A DNA stretch of 64,000 nucleotides from Paracidobacterium acidisoli (GTDB lineage: Bacteria > Acidobacteriota > Terriglobia > Terriglobales > Acidobacteriaceae). A program made the translations under genes and the position numbers. The notes under the pieces were generated by a model. It worked only from the letters and a program-made list of their open reading frames with translations. It was not told where the DNA came from and ran no database searches. Each line of letters opens with the position of its first letter. The stretch's first letter is position 1. Positions 26,283-37,579 of this stretch are shown piece after piece. The DNA lies in contig NZ_QVQT02000005.1 of NCBI RefSeq assembly GCF_003428625.2, positions 124,001 to 188,000 on the forward strand. Direction: 5' to 3'.

Positions 26283-26828
26283 TTATCGAAGCAGCAGCCC
26301 CCACGCCGCAATCACAATGCCCGCGCCCCCGAACAGCATGCCCAGAAGCCAGTACGAGCGCTGCCGGGTCAGCAGCGTGATCGACGTAACCACCAGCCCA
26401 ATCTCCAGCAGCGCCTCGCCCAGATCGAATTTGGTGGCCCTGCGTTCCGCCTTGCGCACCTCGTCTTCGTACTCGCGCGCCTTTTTCTGGTCCTCCGCCA
26501 GATTCTCATTCCACTTGTCGAGGTGGCTTTTGTAATTGCTGCTGACCTGATTCGCCGCGTTCTGGTCGCGAATCGGCAGCGCCGTCAGCAGATCGGCGGT
26601 CAGCTGCGTGTCGTACTGGCGAATCTTCTGCGCCTGATAAAAATTCCACTGGTCGCTCGCCCGGGCCTGCATCAGCACCGCTTCGGTGTGCGTGCGGTGC
26701 CCCAGCACCGTGGTGATGGCCACCACCACGGCCAGTACGCTCATCGTAAAACTCACCGGCCTAAGGCTTGGGTCGTGTGCGGCGTGTTCGTGTTCTTCCT
26801 GCAGTTCCTGTGCTTCGTTCGCTTCCAT
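26283..26828 (-). CDS. DUF4337 domain-containing membrane protein
   Basis: 181 residues. A short charged N-terminus (EANEAQELQEEHEHAAHD) precedes a membrane helix (SFTMSVLAVVVAITTVLGHRTHTEA). A central helical, hydrophilic domain with the DUF4337 feature ASDQWNFYQAQKIRQ follows, then two C-terminal helices (FDLGEALLEIGLVVTSITLL; YWLLGMLFGGAGIVIAAWGLLL). Function unknown. It lies 65 bases upstream of the yncE-like gene on the same strand. Confidence 0.85.
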   Translation of the reverse strand: MEANEAQELQEEHEHAAHDPSLRPVSFTMSVLAVVVAITTVLGHRTHTEAVLMQARASDQWNFYQAQKIRQYDTQLTADLLTALPIRDQNAANQVSSNYKSHLDKWNENLAEDQKKAREYEDEVRKAERRATKFDLGEALLEIGLVVTSITLLTRQRSYWLLGMLFGGAGIVIAAWGLLLR

Positions 26829-26910
26829 AATCGCTTTCCGGCAGCGGCTTTCCTCGTGGCTGCCCGCCTCAGTGTACGAGCCCCCATCCGGTTTTGGAAG
26901 CGGATCAGTT

Positions 26911-29900
26911 TTAATAGATCAGCTTGAGCGAAAACTGAATCTGGCGCGAAGTCCCCGCCGTTTTGCTGATCTCTCCAAAGCCCGATCCCTTGATCGTATT
27001 GGCCGGCAGACCCATGTTCACGATATTGAACAGGTTGAACAGCTCCGAGCGGAACTGCAGGTCCATCAGCTCCGCGCCGCTTCTCCTGTGGCCGAACGGC
27101 GTGTCTTTGATGAACGCAAAGTCGAAGTCGTAATACGCCGGTCCGCGAAACGTATTCCGCCCCAGCGTTCCAAAGCGTCCCGAGTTCGGCCCGGTCCCGC
27201 CCGCGATCCCGGTCGGAATATGAAAGAAGGAAGCGTTGTTCGTCCCTTCTCCGAAGTAGTCTTCGCGCGGCCGGGTCGCGCTGTGCGTCGTCGACAGATG
27301 CGGTTTGGCAATCTGGTCCGGCCGGTCCGCGCCGTATGTGCCCACGCCCGTCTGCTGAATACCCGAGTACACCGTGAACGGCGCGCCGCTCGTGATCGTC
27401 GAGATGCTCAGCATCTCCCACCCCGCCGTCACCTTCCGGCTCACCGGATGCAGAAAGCCCAGGCTCTCCGCGTGCAGGTCCTGCGCCAGGCTCAGCGTAA
27501 AGGCATGCGCCGTATCGAACGTCGACGGCCCCTTCTCCGGGTGCGTATCGAATGGATTCTGCGGCGACGGAATCGTCACCGCGCCCGTCGAGCCCGTGCC
27601 GCCCGTCACCGTGCTCGTGTCGTCCAGCGACTTCGACCACGTATAGCTCGCCTGAATCCCCGGTCCGCCATGTCCCGCCGTGCCCGACAGCGATGTCTGC
27701 AGCGCGTGGTACGACGAGTGCGAGTTGTCGGTGATGACCTGTTCAAAGCCGAATCCGCCGCTTACCGCGCCCGACGCGTCGAACTGCGTGTACGGAGCAA
27801 ATGCCGGCTCTGCGCCCGGATACCCGTTCGGATACGAGATGCGCGGCAGCCGGTACGACGCCGTGCCCACATACGCCGCATCCGCCGTCAGCCCGCCGAA
27901 GCGCCGCTCCGCGCCCAGCGTCCACGTCTGCAGAAAGCCGTTGCCGAAGTGCCGGTCCACCGCGCTGATGTTCAGCAGTGAGAGCTGATGATCGGGCGAC
28001 AGCGCCGCCATGTCCTTCTGGTAGCGGTCCACATCCATCACCGTGTTGGCCGGAACCTTCTTCGTGTCGCTGCTCGCGAAAATATCCTGCCCCGCCGGCG
28101 TGTACACGCGCGGCAGCTGCGCCGGCGTGATCTGAAAGCCATAGCGGATCGGCCCGTTCTTCGCCGTGTTGACACGCGGATACACCGCAAACGGCGTCGA
28201 GCCGGTAAGAAAATTATCCTGCCAGATATTCGGCGGAATCACCGTGATTCCTCCGCCGGCATGTATGTGCAGCCTGCTCGTCGCGCGCCAGTCCAGCTGC
28301 ACGCGCGGCCCCCATCCATTCCATCCGAACCGGTATCCCGGCTGCGGATTGATCAGATACTGCTGGCTCACGCCCGCCGGCGGATGAACATCCAGAAAGC
28401 TCGACGTGCGATGCGCCCGCTCTGAAATCGGCGAGTACACCTCGTAGCGCAGCCCGTAGTCCAGCACGAATCGCTCCGACAGCTTCCACGTATCCTGCGC
28501 ATACACCGTGAAGTTGTTGCGGTTGATCGCCGCCGGTCCGATATGCGCTCCGTTCGAAAAATACGGCGGCGCCACCGCGACCGTGTACGAGTAGGGATAG
28601 CCGATCAGCAGGCTGCTCAGCGTATCCGGCAGCGGATCGCCCGGCTGCACGTCATGCGTTCCGCTCATCGAGGGAATAAAGATCGGCGAATACACCGTGC
28701 CTCCGCCAAAGTCGTACTCCCCGTTCGGGCTGATGCCGAAATACGTCGTGTCGCGGTTCAGGCGAACCTCCGCGCCTGCTTTCAGCGCGTGCCGCTTCGT
28801 CGTCCAGGTAAAGTTCTGCCGCGCCTGAAACAGATTTCCAAACGACGACATCACCGACCCCGCCGCCGAATTGAACGCCTCATACAGCCCGTCGTTAAAC
28901 TTCAGCGCCGGGTCCGTCCGGTTGGGAGTAGGGAACGACGGCGTCGTGCGCGTGATGCTCAGCGACGACTCCCACAGAAAGCGCGGCGAAACCGTCCTCG
29001 TGTACGTAAAGACCACATTGCGCTGCCGGTCCACATACTGCACGCCGAAGCTCGGATCGATCGTCGTCTGGTCCGGATTCGTCGTCGGCCCCGTCAGGTT
29101 GTCGAAGTTGAAGCGCGCGAAGAACTGTCCCTTCTCGCCCAGCTTCTGATCCAGCCGGATCGAGAACTGATCGGCGTCCGTGGCCACCTTCGACGGAGCC
29201 GCATACGTCCGCGCCTGATACGTGCCCATCGGATTATTCGGCATCGGATACCGCGCCAGGACCGCGGCAATCTGCGGATTCACCGGAACCGTCAGCGTAT
29301 CCGTGCTGCCATCCGCATACGTCACCGTATCGAACCCCGCGCGTTCTGAAGCGGTCGGCATCGGCAGCACCTGCGTCGTGCCCAGTACCTGGCGAAAGCC
29401 CTGGTACTGCCCGAAGTAAAAGGTCTTTCCGCGTCCGTCATAAAGGTGCGGCAGCACCACCGGTCCGCCATTCGTAAATCCGAACTCGTTGCGGCGGAAG
29501 GGCGGAATCCGCCCCGGCTCCGCGATCGAGGGATGATCGAAGTAGTTGCGCGCATCGAAGGCCGAGTTGCGCACAAACTCGAAGACCGATCCATGAAAGC
29601 CGCTGCTGCCCGAGCGCGTGATGATGTTCGTAAACCCTGAAGCGCCGCGTCCGATCTCCGCCGGCATCCACCCCGAGCTCGACTGAATCTCCTGCACCGC
29701 ATCCACATTGAAGTTGGTGAAGGTCGCGCCGCCCATCTCCGGATCGCTGATATCCGCGCCGTCCATCGCGAAGGCCGCCTCCACGCCGCGCTGCCCGTTG
29801 ATGGCAAACTGCTGCGTGAAGTTCGTCGCGCCGTTGCTGTCCGTCATCGTGCCCGCCGCCAGCAGCAGCAGCTGGCTGATGTCGCGCTTGTTCAGCGGCA

Positions 29901-30312
29901 GCTCGCTCACTGACTGGCTCGAAAGCTGCTCGCCTCCGGTCGCAGCCGGCTTCGTGCCTGAGTCGCTCGGCGGCGGCTTACCCGGAATCGAAAGGACATT
30001 CTCATCCGTAAGCGTCAGCGCGGCCACTCCCTGCGCGCTTGAAAGATCAATCGGCAGCGGCACACTCGCCGCTCTGCCCCGCGCCCGCACCGTCAGCAGG
30101 TAGCGCCCTGGCTGAATGTTCACAAAAGAAAAGCTGCCGTCCGCCTTCGTCGTGGTTGCGCGCCGGTTGTCCTGCAGGGCAAGCTCGACCGTGGCCCCGG
30201 CCACCGGCTGGCCCGATACCTGGCGCACCACGCCCTGCCACACGGGAATCGCCGTCGACTGCGCCGATAGGGGAAGAGTCAGAAGAAGGCATGCGGCGAG
30301 CAGGCAGAGCAT
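26911..30312 (-). CDS. Oar-like TonB-dependent outer membrane receptor with carboxypeptidase-regulatory domain
   Basis: 1133 residues from the ATG at 30312, which follows GAGG and begins a compact signal peptide (MLCLLAACLLLTLPLSAQS). A TTG at 30399 would add 29 residues. A CarboxypepD_reg beta-sandwich comes first (VVRQVSGQPVAGATVELALQ). A plug domain follows (FAINGQRGVEAAFAMDGADISD, about residues 175-270), then a long barrel ending in an aromatic-flanked strand (RQIQFSLKLIY). These proteins are expanded in Acidobacteriota and are thought to import or bind large ligands, perhaps carbohydrates. The substrate is unknown. A secreted glycosidase-like protein is encoded upstream. Confidence 0.9.
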   Translation of the reverse strand: MLCLLAACLLLTLPLSAQSTAIPVWQGVVRQVSGQPVAGATVELALQDNRRATTTKADGSFSFVNIQPGRYLLTVRARGRAASVPLPIDLSSAQGVAALTLTDENVLSIPGKPPPSDSGTKPAATGGEQLSSQSVSELPLNKRDISQLLLLAAGTMTDSNGATNFTQQFAINGQRGVEAAFAMDGADISDPEMGGATFTNFNVDAVQEIQSSSGWMPAEIGRGASGFTNIITRSGSSGFHGSVFEFVRNSAFDARNYFDHPSIAEPGRIPPFRRNEFGFTNGGPVVLPHLYDGRGKTFYFGQYQGFRQVLGTTQVLPMPTASERAGFDTVTYADGSTDTLTVPVNPQIAAVLARYPMPNNPMGTYQARTYAAPSKVATDADQFSIRLDQKLGEKGQFFARFNFDNLTGPTTNPDQTTIDPSFGVQYVDRQRNVVFTYTRTVSPRFLWESSLSITRTTPSFPTPNRTDPALKFNDGLYEAFNSAAGSVMSSFGNLFQARQNFTWTTKRHALKAGAEVRLNRDTTYFGISPNGEYDFGGGTVYSPIFIPSMSGTHDVQPGDPLPDTLSSLLIGYPYSYTVAVAPPYFSNGAHIGPAAINRNNFTVYAQDTWKLSERFVLDYGLRYEVYSPISERAHRTSSFLDVHPPAGVSQQYLINPQPGYRFGWNGWGPRVQLDWRATSRLHIHAGGGITVIPPNIWQDNFLTGSTPFAVYPRVNTAKNGPIRYGFQITPAQLPRVYTPAGQDIFASSDTKKVPANTVMDVDRYQKDMAALSPDHQLSLLNISAVDRHFGNGFLQTWTLGAERRFGGLTADAAYVGTASYRLPRISYPNGYPGAEPAFAPYTQFDASGAVSGGFGFEQVITDNSHSSYHALQTSLSGTAGHGGPGIQASYTWSKSLDDTSTVTGGTGSTGAVTIPSPQNPFDTHPEKGPSTFDTAHAFTLSLAQDLHAESLGFLHPVSRKVTAGWEMLSISTITSGAPFTVYSGIQQTGVGTYGADRPDQIAKPHLSTTHSATRPREDYFGEGTNNASFFHIPTGIAGGTGPNSGRFGTLGRNTFRGPAYYDFDFAFIKDTPFGHRRSGAELMDLQFRSELFNLFNIVNMGLPANTIKGSGFGEISKTAGTSRQIQFSLKLIY

Positions 30313-30529
30313 CAGCCCCGAACCTCGTCTGCCACGCTGTGTTGTTTGCCGGAAGGTGTAACGGCTGTATGTTCTGCGATCCGCGATCAAATGGCCCAAT
30401 CCACGTCGTAACGTTTACATTCGGGCGAAATACCGGCTCTTTTCTCAGCCTTTCGTTCGCCGGTGGGAATTATATCGGCTCAGCAGGATACCGGTCCGTA
30501 ACCGGCGGCATCCAGGGGTGCCCCCGGCG

Positions 30530-30946
30530 TGCCCCCACCTTCGCGCAGCCTCGGTGGGAAGGGAGTATTGAATCAGGGTGCCCTATGTCCGTCTTTTCGG
30601 ACATGGGACTGAAAACCCTTTCCTTGTCATCCCGACACCCTTCCCCTTTGTCATCCCGAGCGAAGTCGAGGGATCTGCATTTTCTCTTCCCTCAGAAGAG
30701 TCAGGGTGCCCCACCTTCGCGAACCGGGGCCCCCGGCGCATGTAGTGTTCGTGCGCTGGGGTGGAGAAGCTAAGGTGGGAGGCGTTATCGCTTTGTATCA
30801 GGGCACGGCTTCAGCCGTGCCGAACCAATCTCAAAAATCAAAGGGCTTCAGCCCCTGTGCGACATAGCCACGGAACACCTCCCGTCTCGCGCCAGCGAGA
30901 CCCGGTGAATAAAGCATCAAAGAAAAAAGGGGCTTCAGCCCCGGCC
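30530..30946. repeat. Composite palindromic repeat array A-E-D-A-B-C (locus 7)
   Basis: Short A (about 30530-30562), E (GGGTGCCCTATGTCCGTCTTTTCGG region, 30575-30608), D (GTCATCCCGAGCGAAGTCGAGGGATC, about 30649-30700), full A (30703-30781), B (30800-30880) and C (30884-30946) follow one another with little spacing. The array occupies most of the 657-base gap between two minus-strand genes. No gene was recognised inside. Confidence 0.85.
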
Positions 30947-30969
30947 TGAAAACAGACTCATGATTCGGT

Positions 30970-33570
30970 TCAGGGTGCGCGGAACGAATACGCCGTCACC
31001 GAATGAGGAGGCACCGTCACCGACGCTGGACTCGACAGCGTGCTGTTCGTAAGCGCCACCGTCGCCGCTGTAAGGTACGTCGTCGAGCCCGTGCGCGAGT
31101 CGTTCATCAGATTCAGCGCGCCCGGCGCATACTGCATCACCTTCACCGTCCCCTGCGGCGCCGCCGTCCCCGCAAAACCGACCGTATAGCTCGTCAGCGG
31201 ATTCGTATTGATCAGCACAAAGCTGCGCTCTGCGCCGCTCCTGAAGCAGAACGCATACAGCCACGGAACATGATCCATCGCCGGCTGATCGTTGTCCGCC
31301 GGATCGCCCGGATAATCGTACGTCGGCAGCCCCGACGTGAAATCGCAGTCCGTCATCTCGCCTTCGATGGCGTGATTCACCAGCTCCACTCCCAGAAACT
31401 GCGGACGCACATTCTCCGTCGCCCCGCCCATGTCCACCACGTCGCCCCACAGCTTGGCATACAGATCCGGCGGATTCGACGTGCCGTTGTACACCCCGGT
31501 CAGCGTGAAGAACGCCTGGCTCAGAATGCCTGCACGCTCGTTCAGCAGCCCCTCCAGCGCGGCCACGATGCCCTGTCCGGCTCCTGATGTCAGCTCGTCC
31601 TCTTCGTCCTGGGTCAGATTGCGCGCCGGCGGCGTGCACTTCGTCCCGCACGACTGCATCGTGGAGTTGTTCTCCTCATACACCGCCACTTCGCAGCGCG
31701 ACGTCCCCTTCGGCCCGCAGGCATGCAGATTCTGATAGTCCTTCAGCGACTGATATACCTTTGTCTGCGACCGCGGGTTATAGATGTTGTTGTACGGCTC
31801 CACCAGCGCCGAAGCCCACGCCGCATCCATCGACGGCGGACTCATCCCGAGCGACGTATACGCATTGATCTCCGCATAATCCGGGCATCCGTCTTTCTTC
31901 GGTCCGCACACATTCTCAATCGCCAGATCGGCCTGGAACGTCGTCGCCGTCTGAAACCCGATGCCCAGCCTGATCACATCCGGAGGAAAATACGGGTCCC
32001 GTGTCCGGATCGGCTGAAAGATCGCGTGCGCCCTCTCCGAATAATCTCCGTAGTATGTCGCGTTCTTCCGCCACGGCAGATTCTGCCCGGCAAAGGCAAA
32101 GTTCCAGCACTCGTTGCAGAACGAAAGATCGATCTCGCTGAAGACCGAGGTCCACGGCTGCGTCTGTCCCAGCGCCGCTCGCCTCGCGCCGTACTTCGTC
32201 ACCGCCGGAGCATCCAGGAACTCCGTCAGGTTCACCGGATCGTCCCCTTCCAGCGTCACCGGCAGCTCGATATACGGCACCACCGGCTTGCCTGAGATCT
32301 TCTGTACCGTCTCGCACAGCACCAGAAAATCGTTCAGGCTGATGCCTTCGCCCATGCCCTCGTTATAAAAGCCTGTGCCCGAGTACGCCCGTCCCATCGC
32401 CTGATCCGGCTGCGTCCAGTTCCATGCCGTCTCGCCATTCTGGCTGCCCCAGAAGCGCAGCACCTGCGACCCCGACCGGACCAGCGTATCCACCACCTCA
32501 TCGCGAAACACCGACGGATTCCGCGGATTCTGCCCCGAGATCTTCCGGAAGCTCAGATTGTCGAAGGCCACCGCGCCCCCGGTCACCGCAACCGTAAACA
32601 TCCCCGGTCCCGGAGCCGTGCAGTCCGTCGTTTTGCCGCCGGCCACGCAGTTCGCATCGCCCGTTGCAATGCCCACCTCGGCCGCCTCGCAGTTCTCCGT
32701 GTATTCGGCCCACTGCCCGGTCAGCTTCGGAGCAAACGGCGCGCACCGCAGCCGGTTCGAGCTCGTGCTCAGCCTCTCGAGCGACGTCCGCAGCTGCGGA
32801 CTCCCCGCGGTAATCTTCGCTTCAAAAGACAGCTGGTACGTCCCCCGGTGCAGCACATAAATATCCGGCGTCGTATTCGCGATCTGCAGATTGTCGTAGT
32901 AGAGCGTAAAGCCCGAAGAAGACCCCGGCGCCGTCGCATCCATCACCAGCGACTGCGTCCCGCACGCGGCGCACAGCCCCGTCGTCAGCGACGTCAGCTT
33001 TCCGCCCCTCGGAATCTGCACCGCCGCCAGCCCGTTGCTGCCCGCGCTCCGGTCGCCCTCCCACACCGCCTCCGGTGTCGGGTCCGTCACCTTCGACACG
33101 ATCATCACATCGCCCGCCGCCGTCGCCGCCGCGCACGGAGCGGCAAACGTGAACGTCACCCCCTGGCCCTTCCGGAAGTCGCTCCGCGAATTCCCGGCAA
33201 TCGTGCCCGAGCACCCCAGCTCCGCCCCATGCCTCTGCGACTGGACAATCGAAAACTCCGCGCCCTTCCAGTAATCCTCCGCCACCGGGTCATACGAGTC
33301 CGGCGAAACAAAGGTCGTGCGCGTCCCCTCGTCTCCCGACGGCCAGATCTGCCGGATCGAGAACGGCTCGAAGCCCGGATTCCCCGTCCCCAGCAGGTTT
33401 TTGAAGACCTGGCTGTTGTCGTAATACGACAGCGATCCGACATTGTGTCCAATGCGTTTGGGGTGAGCCTGCAGAACCGAGGCGTCGTTAAAGGTGAGCG
33501 TTTGCGCTCCGGCAATCGTCGAGACCAGCAGCAACAGCCAGGGAAAATGCCTCATACCGATGCTGTTCAT
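30970..33570 (-). CDS. Secreted glycoside-hydrolase-like protein of unknown specificity
   Basis: 866 residues from the ATG at 33570 (33555 is possible). A signal peptide ends near AGAQ. Two beta-rich, carbohydrate-binding-like stretches (about 70-340) include VAFDNLSFRKI. A barrel-like region (about 355-640) has RFWGSQNGE, an Asn-Glu pair at 486-487 (FCNECWNF) and YEENN at 631-635. These could be the acid/base and nucleophile of a clan-A hydrolase such as arabinofuranosidase. The C-terminal beta domain (FVLINTNPLTSYTV ... TVPPHSVTAYSF) is typical of such enzymes. Many cysteines suggest periplasmic or extracellular disulfides. The family is not recognised with certainty. Confidence 0.7.
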   Translation of the reverse strand: MNSIGMRHFPWLLLLVSTIAGAQTLTFNDASVLQAHPKRIGHNVGSLSYYDNSQVFKNLLGTGNPGFEPFSIRQIWPSGDEGTRTTFVSPDSYDPVAEDYWKGAEFSIVQSQRHGAELGCSGTIAGNSRSDFRKGQGVTFTFAAPCAAATAAGDVMIVSKVTDPTPEAVWEGDRSAGSNGLAAVQIPRGGKLTSLTTGLCAACGTQSLVMDATAPGSSSGFTLYYDNLQIANTTPDIYVLHRGTYQLSFEAKITAGSPQLRTSLERLSTSSNRLRCAPFAPKLTGQWAEYTENCEAAEVGIATGDANCVAGGKTTDCTAPGPGMFTVAVTGGAVAFDNLSFRKISGQNPRNPSVFRDEVVDTLVRSGSQVLRFWGSQNGETAWNWTQPDQAMGRAYSGTGFYNEGMGEGISLNDFLVLCETVQKISGKPVVPYIELPVTLEGDDPVNLTEFLDAPAVTKYGARRAALGQTQPWTSVFSEIDLSFCNECWNFAFAGQNLPWRKNATYYGDYSERAHAIFQPIRTRDPYFPPDVIRLGIGFQTATTFQADLAIENVCGPKKDGCPDYAEINAYTSLGMSPPSMDAAWASALVEPYNNIYNPRSQTKVYQSLKDYQNLHACGPKGTSRCEVAVYEENNSTMQSCGTKCTPPARNLTQDEEDELTSGAGQGIVAALEGLLNERAGILSQAFFTLTGVYNGTSNPPDLYAKLWGDVVDMGGATENVRPQFLGVELVNHAIEGEMTDCDFTSGLPTYDYPGDPADNDQPAMDHVPWLYAFCFRSGAERSFVLINTNPLTSYTVGFAGTAAPQGTVKVMQYAPGALNLMNDSRTGSTTYLTAATVALTNSTLSSPASVTVPPHSVTAYSFRAP

Positions 33571-33675
33571 TGTAGTGGGCAGCGGTTCTCCCCCAGGGAA
33601 AACTTCCAGGAAATCTCCGCACGGCATGAATTTTGAATGACCTGCCTGTAACAGACCGAAATTGCCGGCCGCCGG

Positions 33676-34165
33676 GGTGCCCCATGCCCGTCTTTTCGGA
33701 CATGGGACTGAAACCCTTTCCTTGTCATCCCGAGCGAAGTCGAGGGATATGCATTTCTTTTCCCTCCGAAGAGTCAGGGTGCCCCACCTTCGCGCAGCTA
33801 AGGTGGGAAGGGCACGGCTTCAGCCGCTGAGGGACGGTTTCCGAATATTCCATCCCCGCCCTGTCATCCCGACACCCTCCCCCTTTGTCATCCCGAGCGA
33901 AGTCGAGGGATCTGCATTTCTCTTCCCCCTGAAAAGTCAGGGTGCCCCACCTTCGCGAACCGGGGTCCCCGGCGCACGCGGTGTTCCTGCGCTGGGGTGG
34001 AGAAGCTAAGGTGGGAACGTCTCGCGCCAGCGAGACCCGGTAGAAGCCCCCGGCTTTAGCCGGGGGAATAAAGATATGAGAAAAAAGGGGCTTCAGCCCC
34101 GGCGAATGAAAGCGAGAAATTGAAAGAGAGTGTCCCATATCCGTCTGTTCGAACATGGGGATCGC
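33676..34165. repeat. Composite palindromic repeat array E-D-A-B-D-A-C-E (locus 8)
   Basis: E at 33676-33710, D at 33723-33770, short A at 33775-33810 and a truncated B follow in order. A second D lies at about 33863-33935, full A at 33938-34017, C at 34018-34107 and a diverged E at 34129-34160. The array fills most of the 750-base gap between a minus-strand gene start and a plus-strand small gene. Apart from the ribosome-binding site at about 34305, nothing else was recognised. Confidence 0.85.
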
Positions 34166-34321
34166 AGAATCCGGATGCTTCGCGGAGCCGAAAGCCGCGT
34201 TCCAGGCCGCACCCGGCGACCCGAAAGTTGCAGGCCGATGTACCCTCAGCGTCATATCCACCCCTTGCAGCCGTCCTCTATGGTTCCTGCATCTCACTCC
34301 CTCAAAGGGGACAAAGCTTTT

Positions 34322-34588
34322 ATGCAGGTTCTTTGCATGCCCACTCAGTTCCATGCCGACATTGAATGCCCCATCTGCGGCCAGAGTTTCGCACTCTATT
34401 TCGAAAGACAATCCGAGGCCGAGCGGCACAACGCCCTCGAAGAGGTGCGCTGCGCGCTCATCAACCACCACGGACTCGTCAGCACTGCCGCAGCGCACTC
34501 CGGCAGCTCCTTCAATGTGCCCGAGTGGTCCGGTCCGGCCAATATGTCGGCGGCGGCGCTGCTGGGCGGCGCGCCGGTCCACGAATAA
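34322..34588 (+). CDS. Small CxxC zinc-ribbon-like protein, unknown function
   Basis: 88 residues from the ATG at 34322, preceded by AAAGGGGAC. The frame stays open upstream through the repeat array, but that part is not protein-like. A single CPICG motif (IECPICGQSFALYF) near residues 14-27 looks like half a zinc ribbon, followed by a helix (SEAERHNALEEVRCALINHHG). Family not recognised. The next minus-strand gene is rpoD, convergent. Confidence 0.6.
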   Translation: MQVLCMPTQFHADIECPICGQSFALYFERQSEAERHNALEEVRCALINHHGLVSTAAAHSGSSFNVPEWSGPANMSAAALLGGAPVHE

Positions 34589-34634
34589 GTCAGGCCCTCC
34601 CCACGCCCCTCGAACGGGCGCAGAAAAAGTAAAA

Positions 34635-34654
34635 GGGCCACCGTCTGGTGGCCC
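34635..34654 (-). terminator. Intrinsic terminator of rpoD
   Basis: GGGCCACC and GGTGGCCC pair perfectly around the loop GTCT. On the minus strand the stem is followed by CTTTTACTTTTTCT, a T-rich tract, 27 bases past the rpoD stop. It may also slow transcripts from the convergent small gene. Confidence 0.88.
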
Positions 34655-34680
34655 CGAAATGCTTCTTCTGCAGTTGCCTG

Positions 34681-36369
<1,689 letters not shown>

Positions 36370-36737
36370 GCGGATTGGTCTCCCGCAATCGATGTTCGGA
36401 TCTGTTTGTCTGGATGAGACGCGGTGCGGTCGAAGCCAGTGGGCAAAATCCCGGTGCGAAGCTTAGTCGCGGGGCAAGGGCGCACGTCCACCAAAGACTT
36501 CCAGAATATCATGCCGGGGAGGCAGTTCCGGCGTACTTTGAGAGCACATACACATTTTGCTCTCCCTCCCGCAGCCCTGAGTTTTCTCGCAGATCCTCAA
36601 ATACTTAGATGTGGAAAAACCGAAATTGTTTCATCCCGCCCGCCACATTTCCCGTAGATGACGCGGATGACATCTGGCCCGCACAAGTCTTCCTGGCCTG
36701 TGTGAGAAAAGCGGGAGAGAAAGGGCTTGCAGAATCC
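36370..36737. other. rpoD upstream region, nothing placed
   Basis: About 370 bases before the repeat array. Short frames exist but have no ribosome-binding site or family features. The rpoD promoter should lie here, but I could not place a confident -35/-10 pair. Confidence 0.35.
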
Positions 36738-37206
36738 CGGGTGCCCCACCTTCGCGCAGCTAAGGTGGGAGGCGTCATCGCTTTGTATCAGGGCACGGCT
36801 TCAGCCGTGCCGAACCAGCTCAAAAACCAAAGGGCTTCAGCCCCTGTGCGACATAGCCACAGAACACATCTCGTCTCGCGCCAGCGAGACCGGTAGAAGC
36901 CGGGTACCCCATGTCCGTCTTTCCGGACATGGGACTGGAAACTCTTCCCCTTTGTCATCCCGAGCGAAGTCGAGGGATCTGCATTTTCTCTTCCCTCAGA
37001 AGAACCAGGGTGCCCCACCTTCGCGAACCAGGGTCCCCGGCGCACGTGGTGTCCGTGCGCTAAGGTGGGAGGCGTCATCGCTTTGTATCAGGGCACGGCT
37101 TCAGCCGTGCCGAACCAGTTTCAGAAACCAAAGGGCTTCAGCCCCTGTGCGACATAGCCACGGAACACATCTCGTCTCGCGCCAGCGAGATCCGGTAGAA
37201 GCACCG
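36738..37206. repeat. Composite palindromic repeat array A-B-C-E-D-A-B-C (locus 9)
   Basis: Short A (36738-36772), B (36785-36868), short C (36870-36900), E (36901-36936), D (36950-37005), A (37007-37072), B (37083-37165) and C (37170-37206). The run A-B-C occurs twice with near-identical text. It lies between the divergent rpoD and dnaG genes. Confidence 0.85.
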
Positions 37207-37579
37207 GACCATCTCACTCGTGCCAATCCACCTGTCAACCCACCCGGCCCTAAAATCCCGCATAAACCCAACAAATCAAAACCGTTTACAGACAGAAAAA
37301 TCTGGCATGATCTTTCCCTCATTTCCTTACAATGGAAGCTGAGGTCACGCCATAAGCGAATCCGCCCTTCCAAAAAACGAAACCCTGATAAATCATGAAG
37401 ATAGCCTGGGATAACCTTGGTAATCCCATCGTATATCCATGAAATTAAATGACTTACCGGAGGCATGGGGTCAAAAAGAAAATGCCGCTGCAAGGCGAAC
37501 GGAGAAGTACCGCGGAAGGACCGGCTCGCAGCCCGTCCCGCCGCCCTGTACCCTGTAACTGTCCGTCACGCCATCGGAA
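37207..37579. other. dnaG upstream region, nothing placed
   Basis: About 370 bases, AT-richer than its surroundings (many A-runs around 37260-37460). It should carry the dnaG promoter. No complete promoter or gene was recognised. Confidence 0.35.

Noticed and set aside
30313-30399. 29-residue N-terminal extension of the Oar-like receptor from a TTG
   Set aside because: The ATG at 30312 has a better ribosome-binding site and directly starts a signal peptide. It remains possible because the short n-region is unusual.
34130-34321. 64-residue N-terminal extension of the small zinc-ribbon gene
   Set aside because: It runs through an E repeat module and has no protein-like composition. AAAGGGGAC marks the ATG at 34322.
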